Part shown: in pieces, positions 36,793-42,487 of the stretch
How positions within the stretch are numbered: the stretch's first letter is position 1
Layout of the letters: each line of letters opens with the position of its first letter
Assembly: GCF_903642095.1 (NCBI RefSeq)
Contig: NZ_CAHJWD020000393.1
Coordinates: 1 to 42,487, forward strand
Reading direction: 5' to 3'
Source: Bathymodiolus brooksi thiotrophic gill symbiont
Lineage (GTDB): Bacteria > Pseudomonadota > Gammaproteobacteria > PS1 > Pseudothioglobaceae
Length of the DNA: 42,487 nt
Made by a program: the position numbers and the translations under genes
Notes under the pieces: model-generated
Seen by the model: only the letters and a program-made list of their open reading frames with translations
What the model was told of the DNA's origin: nothing
Databases searched by the model: none

Positions 36793-37064
36793 ATTTTTTT
36801 TAATAAAGTAATGCCAATCAAGACGATTAGCGTAAATATTGCTTACGCAATAAAAGAGTAAAAATTAACTCATAAGAGTTTGTGTTTTTTTATAAATCAA
36901 AATCTTTGTATAAATGCAAATGATTAGTGAAATTCAATTTTTATCAATTTAGTGGGCTATCTAAATCCTTTCCTAATGAGACTTGAAATTTGGATTTAAA
37001 AAAAATTCCAAATTGATAAGAAATGGGTTTTTAGTTATTGTTCATATTAATGAAAGGTTTTAAA
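36793..37064. other. rho leader region between trxA and rho
   Basis: 272 non-coding bases. Two hairpins are visible: AATTTGGA...TCCAAATT (36987-37014, 8-bp stem) and GCGTAA...TTACGC (36830-36848). Neither has a terminator-type T-run on the minus strand. In E. coli the rho leader takes part in autoregulation; whether that holds here is not shown. A weak match to the IS repeat (AATCTTTGTATAAATGC) lies near 36901. Confidence 0.4.
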
Positions 37065-37391
37065 TTAGATATTTGCGTCAATAAAAGTGCTAAGTTCTGC
37101 TTTAGATAAGGCACCCATTTTAGTGGCAACAACCTCACCATCCTTGAATAATAATATTGTTGGAATGCCACGCACACCATATTTTGGTGGCATCTGGTCA
37201 TTTTCTTCTACATTGATTTTGGCAATAATAACTTTACCATCATATTCTTCAGCAATTTCATCCAAAGTTGGTGCTAGTGCCTTACAAGGACCACACCATG
37301 GTGCCCAAAAATCTACTAATACTACTTGTGATGCATTAATCACATCTGATTCAAAAGAATCGTCTGTTATTACTTTAATTTTATTATTCAT
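37065..37391 (-). CDS. trxA: thioredoxin
   Basis: 108 residues. The active site is [16 protein letters not shown] with the redox pair Cys-Gly-Pro-Cys. The cis-proline lies in [13 protein letters not shown]. Cytoplasmic disulfide reductase. A TATAAT hexamer on the minus strand (37464-37469) about 75 bases upstream may be the promoter, but its -35 is poor. Confidence 0.97.
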   Translation of the reverse strand: MNNKIKVITDDSFESDVINASQVVLVDFWAPWCGPCKALAPTLDEIAEEYDGKVIIAKINVEENDQMPPKYGVRGIPTILLFKDGEVVATKMGALSKAELSTFIDANI

Positions 37392-37497
37392 ATTGACTAT
37401 TTCACTACTTAGAAAAACTTACTATAATATATAATAGTTAGGGAAAAACGATGTTAGCGGCGGATTATACCGTTATTTACACACTTGGTATATTATT

Positions 37498-40020
37498 TTA
37501 CAATTTTTCTTGTAAATTCTGACTTAGCACCTGTTGCTCTGCCTTACTAAGGGGTTTGTTATCGGCGTTGCTGATAAAAAAAACATCTTCTACCCGTTCA
37601 CCCATAGTCGAGACTCTTGCATTCACCAAGTGAAAGCCTAACTGGTAAAAAATATGTGCAATATTTGATAACAACCCCTGTTTATCAATCACACTTACCT
37701 CTACTTCAGTCAAGTGCCAAGTGTCATTATGTGAGAATGTAATTTTCATTTTATGATCAAAATGACGATGGGCATATTTATCGCTCATTTGCTCCACATC
37801 ATCGTCAGATTGCACCAGTTTCGTCAGTTCTTTTTCTATCACTTGATTAATATCAGTGTGCTCTAGAATTTCATCTTGCAAAACGCCAATAGTATTGTAA
37901 GTTTTGTTATCCTTGCTAGTTAAAATCTTTGCATCAACAATATCCAAGCCCAATTTTTCAATAATACTCACTAACTTAAAAAACAGCCCTTTAGAATCTT
38001 CACTGTGCACAAAAATATCCACTACACTGTGTTCTGATAAGCGACTCAAAACTTTAATCGCCTTATCACTTTGCTTAGTAAGGCACTGTAAATGCCACAA
38101 AATATCATCCACTTGATAGCGCAAAAAATAATCATTTGGCAAGGTGTCTAATATTACATCTGCCTTCTTCCTATCATACCCCTGCTGCATCACTGCCTTT
38201 GCTAGTGCTTGTTTAACCACTTCCACCTTAGCAATAATACTCGGTGCTTTAGGGTGTTTTTGCAGGTGTTCCTTGGCTTTGTAAAACAATTTTTTGAGCA
38301 AAGAATCCTTCCATTCATTCCACAAATTTTCCTTAGTAGCACGAATGTCTGCCACCGACAGCAAATACAAAAATTCCAAAAATTCAACCGATTTCACTGT
38401 TTTGGCAAACTGTTCAATCACATTAAAATCTTCCAAATCTTGCTTTTGTGCCACTTGTGTCATTAATAAATGGTGCTCTACCAAACTTGACACCAAAGCA
38501 ATATCTTTGGTTTTAAGACTATGGTGTTTGAGGAAATCTTGCGCATCCTTTGCACCCAAAGTTGCATGATCACCTCCTCGTCCTTTGGCAATATCATGAA
38601 ACAAACCTGCTAAAAATAACAACTCAGGCTTGGCAATATGCGATGCAATCTCACTACATAATGCAAACTCTTTAGCAAACTCGCCAACAAAAAAACGCCT
38701 CAAGTTGCGAATCACAAACAAAGTATGCTGATCCACTGTATAAGCGTGAAATAAATCGTATTGCATTAACCCTGTTATCTTACCAAAAGCAGGTATATAA
38801 CGCTCTAACACGCCATAACGATTCATTAATTTAAGTGCTTTATTAACCCCTTGTTTTTGTTGTAACAATTCAATAAATAGGCGGTTATTTTGGCGTTTTT
38901 TATAATAATTTTCATCAATTAAACCTATCTCTTTTTGCATTTGTCTAAGCGTATATGCACTAATGCCACTAACATAATTATGCTTAGCTACCAGCAAAAA
39001 AATCTCAATAAAGGCAGAGGGATTCTTAACAAAAACCTTGCTATTGGTCATATAAATATAACCATAACTAATGGTAAAACGCACATTCAAATGTTGCACA
39101 TTCAACACACTTTCTTCAAATAATTGCAATAAAATATCATTCAAACGCGCCACTTTTGTTGCTGTCTGATAATAATCACGCATAAATTGCTCAACGGCAA
39201 TGCTTTCGCCCTCTTCATACCCCAATACACTTGCCACTTTTCGTTGATACTGAAATGCCACTCGGTCTTCCCGACGCTTAGCGATAATATGCAAAGCAAA
39301 ACGCACCTTCCATAAAAATGACTGTGCTTCTATTAGCAAATCATATTCACCCTGAGTTAAATATTCTTTCTCCACTAAATCAGACAATAAATCAACATCA
39401 AAATACCACTTTGCCACCCACGCTATCGTCTGAATATCTCGTAACCCCCCAGGGCTTTCCTTGAGATTAGGCTCTAAGTTATAAGCCGTATTAGAATAAT
39501 TTAAATGACGATTATGCTGTTCTTTTTGCTTACCAACAAAAAATGACCGAGAAGACCAATCGTTCGACTTAAGCATCGCTTTCATTCTTAAAAACAACGA
39601 TTCTTTACCAATCAAAAGACGAGATTCCAATAAATTCGTTGCCACACTCAAATCATGAATATTCGCCACACAATCTGCTATATCACGGGTTGCATGCCCG
39701 ACCTCAAGCCCAACATCCCATAAGAAGGTTAAAAATTTAGATAAGTTTTTCTGATGTGCATCATGTGAACCGCTCGGAATCAATATCAACAAATCGATAT
39801 CAGAATACAAATGCAACTCACAACGACCATAACCACCCACTGCCGCCAAGCACAACTGATTACTAATCTCAAACCCACACCAAATATCACGCAACAAACT
39901 ATCCACCTCATTACTACGCTTTTGCACTAACGCTTTTACCGCATCAGGTGTTTTTAAAAAATCTGCTTCCAAAGAAGATTGTAACGCCCTATACCTCTCC
40001 TTAAAAGCCTCTAACTGCAT
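37498..40020 (-). CDS. glnD: bifunctional uridylyltransferase/uridylyl-removing enzyme GlnD
   Basis: 840 residues. The nitrogen sensor uridylylates PII proteins when glutamine is low and removes UMP when it is high. The nucleotidyltransferase site is GGYGRCELHLYSDIDLLIL near residue 62. The HD hydrolase domain shows LFLAGLFHDIAKGRGGDHA near residue 455. Two C-terminal ACT domains bind glutamine (FVHSEDSKGLFFKLVSII and EVSVIDKQGLLSNIAHIFY). No PII gene is in the window. Its start coincides by one base with the ubiM stop, so the two are cotranscribed. Confidence 0.95.
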   Translation of the reverse strand: MQLEAFKERYRALQSSLEADFLKTPDAVKALVQKRSNEVDSLLRDIWCGFEISNQLCLAAVGGYGRCELHLYSDIDLLILIPSGSHDAHQKNLSKFLTFLWDVGLEVGHATRDIADCVANIHDLSVATNLLESRLLIGKESLFLRMKAMLKSNDWSSRSFFVGKQKEQHNRHLNYSNTAYNLEPNLKESPGGLRDIQTIAWVAKWYFDVDLLSDLVEKEYLTQGEYDLLIEAQSFLWKVRFALHIIAKRREDRVAFQYQRKVASVLGYEEGESIAVEQFMRDYYQTATKVARLNDILLQLFEESVLNVQHLNVRFTISYGYIYMTNSKVFVKNPSAFIEIFLLVAKHNYVSGISAYTLRQMQKEIGLIDENYYKKRQNNRLFIELLQQKQGVNKALKLMNRYGVLERYIPAFGKITGLMQYDLFHAYTVDQHTLFVIRNLRRFFVGEFAKEFALCSEIASHIAKPELLFLAGLFHDIAKGRGGDHATLGAKDAQDFLKHHSLKTKDIALVSSLVEHHLLMTQVAQKQDLEDFNVIEQFAKTVKSVEFLEFLYLLSVADIRATKENLWNEWKDSLLKKLFYKAKEHLQKHPKAPSIIAKVEVVKQALAKAVMQQGYDRKKADVILDTLPNDYFLRYQVDDILWHLQCLTKQSDKAIKVLSRLSEHSVVDIFVHSEDSKGLFFKLVSIIEKLGLDIVDAKILTSKDNKTYNTIGVLQDEILEHTDINQVIEKELTKLVQSDDDVEQMSDKYAHRHFDHKMKITFSHNDTWHLTEVEVSVIDKQGLLSNIAHIFYQLGFHLVNARVSTMGERVEDVFFISNADNKPLSKAEQQVLSQNLQEKL

Positions 40021-41234
40021 TATTTTCTCAACCTCTTTAGATTGGGAAAAATGCCTTTGCTAGATTCGGTTAAATGCTGGGTAATTAAATACTTAATCGG
40101 CGGAAAACGCTCAGCAAGATTTAGCACAAATCGCCTGATTTGCTTAATCATCGGCGCATCATTAGTAAATAACGCCACAATCCCATTGGTGCCAAAAAAC
40201 ATAATTTTAGTAAGATGAATGTGCTTCCTCTCAAACAAACTCAGCAAAGACTGTGAGCCAATATCCTGCCCCCGTGTCAACGCCTCTTGCACCAATGTTG
40301 CTAAAATATCCTGCCCTCTCAGTCCCAAATTAAAACCATGTGCCGTTACCGGATGCATACCCACAGCCGCATCACCAATCAACGCAAAACGATTGGCAAT
40401 AAAAGTCTGTGCATGCACACCCACCAATGGATAAAAATGACGCTCACCGACCTGCGTCAACTGCCCCAATTCCCCCCTAAAATCTTTTGTCATTTTAGCG
40501 TTAAATGCCTCCTCACTCATCTCTATCACTGCTTGAGACTTGTTTGTCGCCACAGTCAACACCACAGAAGACTCATTTCCTATCATAGGCAATAACGCCA
40601 AAGTTTGCCCATAATCAAAACACTCTAAAGCAATATTTTGATGACTTTTCTCATGTTTCATCTTAGTCACAATCATTACCTTAGAAAAATCCTTCATCAC
40701 AGAGGGGATGCCGACCTTACGGCGAATGTTAGAAAAACGACTGTCTGCAGCAATCACCAATTTAGCCTTAACCGTTGTCGCATCAGCAAAAACAACAGTT
40801 GAATGCAACTCACCATCATCCACACTTTCCACTGAAGTATCACAAACCACTGTAATATTGTCCGCTTGTGCCACACGCTGATATAACGCTTGTCGCAACT
40901 GATAATTTGGCACCAAATAGCCCAATGCCTCCACACCAGAACCCTCAGATTTAAAATTCAACAACGATGCCGAATCACCATCAAAAACCTTAGCCTCTTT
41001 AAGTAAAGATACCTTATTCTGATCTATCAAATTCCAAACACCCAGCTTTTTTAAAATACGAAGAGACAAATGCGTTAATGCAATCTCCCTACCGTCATAA
41101 GTTGGCTTAGAAATCGCCTCCAAACTGGATTTTTCCACCACCAAAACCCGCACATCAGCCCCTATCATCGAACAAGCAAAGCTTAATCCTGCTGGCCCAC
41201 CGCCAATAATAACAATGTCATAATTAGTTTGCAT
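40020..41234 (-). CDS. ubiM: FAD-dependent ubiquinone hydroxylase, UbiM-like
   Basis: 404 residues from ATG 41234 (MQTNYDIVIIGGGPAGLSFA), preferred to the 41282 start, which would add 16 hydrophobic residues not seen in the family. The Rossmann GxGxxG form is IGGGPAG, the YDGREIALTHLS block follows near residue 48, and the second FAD motif is ALIGDAAVGMHPVTAHGFNLGLRG. The family (UbiF/UbiH/UbiI/UbiM) hydroxylates the quinone ring using O2. YDGREIALTHLS and the rest resemble UbiM most, which can cover more than one ring position, but that assignment is from memory and UbiF-like is the alternative. Confidence 0.8.
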   Translation of the reverse strand: MQTNYDIVIIGGGPAGLSFACSMIGADVRVLVVEKSSLEAISKPTYDGREIALTHLSLRILKKLGVWNLIDQNKVSLLKEAKVFDGDSASLLNFKSEGSGVEALGYLVPNYQLRQALYQRVAQADNITVVCDTSVESVDDGELHSTVVFADATTVKAKLVIAADSRFSNIRRKVGIPSVMKDFSKVMIVTKMKHEKSHQNIALECFDYGQTLALLPMIGNESSVVLTVATNKSQAVIEMSEEAFNAKMTKDFRGELGQLTQVGERHFYPLVGVHAQTFIANRFALIGDAAVGMHPVTAHGFNLGLRGQDILATLVQEALTRGQDIGSQSLLSLFERKHIHLTKIMFFGTNGIVALFTNDAPMIKQIRRFVLNLAERFPPIKYLITQHLTESSKGIFPNLKRLRK

Positions 41235-41262
41235 TTTTAGTTTATAAAATAATGATATAATT

Positions 41263-41706
41263 ATGCGTATTATAACTACCAAGCACCAATACCAAATTAT
41301 GTTTTATGTCATTGTTCAATTCGGCTGTATTTTTTATCTTATTTTTAACACACACCTCAATGCACTCAATTATGCCCTCATCGGCATCGGGTTTATCATT
41401 GGACTCAGTGCTATAATAGCAATGAAATTAGACAATTTCAATATACAGCCAGCCTTAAAAAGCCAACATAAATTAATTACAAACGGCATCTACCACTGGA
41501 TACGCCACCCCATGTACACCAGCGTATTAACCCTATGCCTAGCACTCACCCTAAGCAACAACCACCTATTCTCACAACTCGCTCTATTAGCATTAGCAAT
41601 CATTTTAATCCTAAAATCTAATTTAGAAGAAAAACTCCTTACTCAACGCTTTTCTGATTACCCAACTTACAAAAAGAAAACAGGTCGTTTTATCCCTTTT
41701 TTATAA
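41263..41706 (+). CDS. isoprenylcysteine carboxyl/phospholipid methyltransferase-family membrane protein
   Basis: 147 residues. Membrane segments lie at about residues 12-30, 34-54 and 85-115. The signature LITNGIYHWIRHPMYTSVL (GxYxxxRHPxY, SAM-binding) is followed by EEKLLTQRFSDYPTYKKKTGRFIP (EExxLxxxFxxYxxYxxxxxRxIP). This is the ICMT/PEMT-like domain; in bacteria the substrate is usually unknown. The start may be the later ATG at 41299, because a TATAAT hexamer at 41256-41261 is too close to the first ATG for a normal leader. It diverges from ubiM with about 28 bases between starts. Confidence 0.75.
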   Translation: MRIITTKHQYQIMFYVIVQFGCIFYLIFNTHLNALNYALIGIGFIIGLSAIIAMKLDNFNIQPALKSQHKLITNGIYHWIRHPMYTSVLTLCLALTLSNNHLFSQLALLALAIILILKSNLEEKLLTQRFSDYPTYKKKTGRFIPFL

Positions 41707-42047
41707 GTCACCCCCTTATAAAGCCTATACAAAACAAAGCTAGTAACACATACAGTAAGTTCAAACATTCATCCCTTACTACTAAAACACCCCCACTTAA
41801 AAATACACCCATAAGTTTATGCACCCTTATTCTCACAGCATAAAAACAAAGATTATGTCACACATTTATCAAACAATTGACTTACCTTCTGTTATAATTT
41901 TTTGCTAATATTAAATTTAAATGACAACTTAGTTTTTAATTTTTAACCTCAATCACATTAGATAAAAATATACACTTTAGTTTAAAAATAGATAGAATTT
42001 GGCTGTTTTACAGGGTTTATTTTTAATATCGTAATATAAGGAAACAA
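41707..42047. other. intergenic region before the last gene
   Basis: 341 AT-rich bases. TTGACT (about 41877) and TATAAT (41893 region) are present but spaced only about 10 bases apart, too close for a standard sigma-70 promoter. I see no RNA gene or terminator. An AAGGA ribosome-binding site at 42038-42042 serves the next gene. Confidence 0.4.
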
Positions 42048-42487
42048 ATGAACCACTGGACAAAATTAAGTATTGAGTTTGCAAGCCAAAGAAATTATTT
42101 GGATGAGTTATTTAGTGTTTACCCCACAATTCCAGAAGGTATTAGAGATATTGATAAAAACTTACGGCAACAAGTAGAGCAATCTTTTCAAGCCAAAAAT
42201 AATATTGATTTATTAAATGTTTTATTAAAAATGGATTTGTTTCCAATCAAAGATTCTTATATAGCCTACCTTAAAAGAGATAACGGCTCAATATCAAGAA
42301 ACCCAAATACTGTAGATAGATTATGCGGAAGATTGTATGAAATGGGTTTGGATAAAATTTTTGAAAGATGTTCAGAGCCAAAAGAAACAAATAGACAAAT
42401 TGGACCATTATTTAAACGCTGGCTAAATAATGGGGTGTTAGGGATAATACCAGTAACAATAGAAGAATTTTCTAATTCAAAAAATAA
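42048..42487 (+). CDS. incomplete protein, possibly a type II restriction endonuclease N-terminus
   Basis: The frame is open from ATG 42048 through the window end (146 complete codons), with AAGGA five bases upstream of the ATG. It begins MNHWTKLSIEFASQRNYLDE. Later it has PIKDSYIAYLKRD, NPNTVDRLCGRLYEMGLDKI and CSEPKETNRQIGPLFKRWL. The last blocks remind me of the N-terminal parts of small type II restriction endonucleases, but no catalytic PD-(D/E)xK motif is within the visible part and I could not search. It is clearly coding; the function is tentative. Codon use is as AT-rich as the island at 4690-5550. Confidence 0.6.
   Translation, partial: MNHWTKLSIEFASQRNYLDELFSVYPTIPEGIRDIDKNLRQQVEQSFQAKNNIDLLNVLLKMDLFPIKDSYIAYLKRDNGSISRNPNTVDRLCGRLYEMGLDKIFERCSEPKETNRQIGPLFKRWLNNGVLGIIPVTIEEFSNSKN

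Noticed and set aside
22968..41990. 17-base exact match ACTTTAGTTTAAAAATA at 22968 and 41974
   Set aside because: In DNA this AT-rich, one such match within 42 kb is roughly expected by chance, and the flanks do not match.

Overview
The window reads as a single chromosomal segment of an AT-rich gammaproteobacterium. This rests on gene order known from that class: purA-hisZ-hflC-hflK, lptD followed by a surA-like gene, yceD-rpmF-plsX-fabH, trxA-rho, and ispA with xseB. The AT-rich, insertion-sequence-littered but otherwise housekeeping content would fit the sulfur-oxidising SUP05/Thioglobus group and its animal symbionts. That placement is inference from general resemblance, not something the sequence proves. 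No rRNA, tRNA or CRISPR array was seen.

Layout. Positions 1-241: the end of an IS5-like element that has cut off the start of a probable restriction-modification methylase. 238-2741 (minus): overlapping operon xerC-tsaC-hemF-tusA. 2778-4628: htpG and a bidirectional terminator. 4690-7680: a gene-poor island with broken ORFs and a large cysteine-rich Sel1-repeat secreted protein, closed by a near-copy of the htpG terminator. 7858-14360: trmJ, suhB, a small membrane protein, the gph-rmuC-yciK operon, a 101-bp MITE, plsC, and rnt with a stand-alone ArgA-like acetyltransferase. 14429-16102: ilvD. 16443-22864 (minus): hflK-hflC-hisZ-purA-rnr. 23106-24311: a repeat end and an inactivated IS5-family element. 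24418-30657 (plus): envelope and lipid operon lptD-surA(short)-rlmB-yceD-rpmF-plsX-fabH. 30654-35391 (minus): lptF-queF-pcnB-SDR-xseB-ispA. 35530-37391 (minus): trxA and rho. 37498-41234 (minus): ubiM-like hydroxylase and glnD. 41263-41706: a membrane methyltransferase-family protein. 42048 onward: an incomplete gene that may be a restriction endonuclease.

How it fits together. Several clusters share a job. LptD, LptF and the SurA-like chaperone build the outer membrane. PlsX, FabH, PlsC and YceD/RpmF link fatty-acid and phospholipid synthesis to ribosome supply. HemF, UbiM and IspA feed haem and quinone synthesis. RNase R, RNase T, PcnB and Rho handle RNA turnover and termination. GlnD and the ArgA-like GNAT belong to nitrogen metabolism.

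The least ordinary signals are these: one family of terminal inverted repeats (consensus GAGACCTTTGCATAA) that recurs at five or six places as IS, MITE and solo ends; a SurA reduced to its chaperone core; the 18-repeat disulfide-rich Sel1 protein in a terminator-flanked island; and restriction-modification traces at both window edges. I did not find a clearly new multi-gene system.
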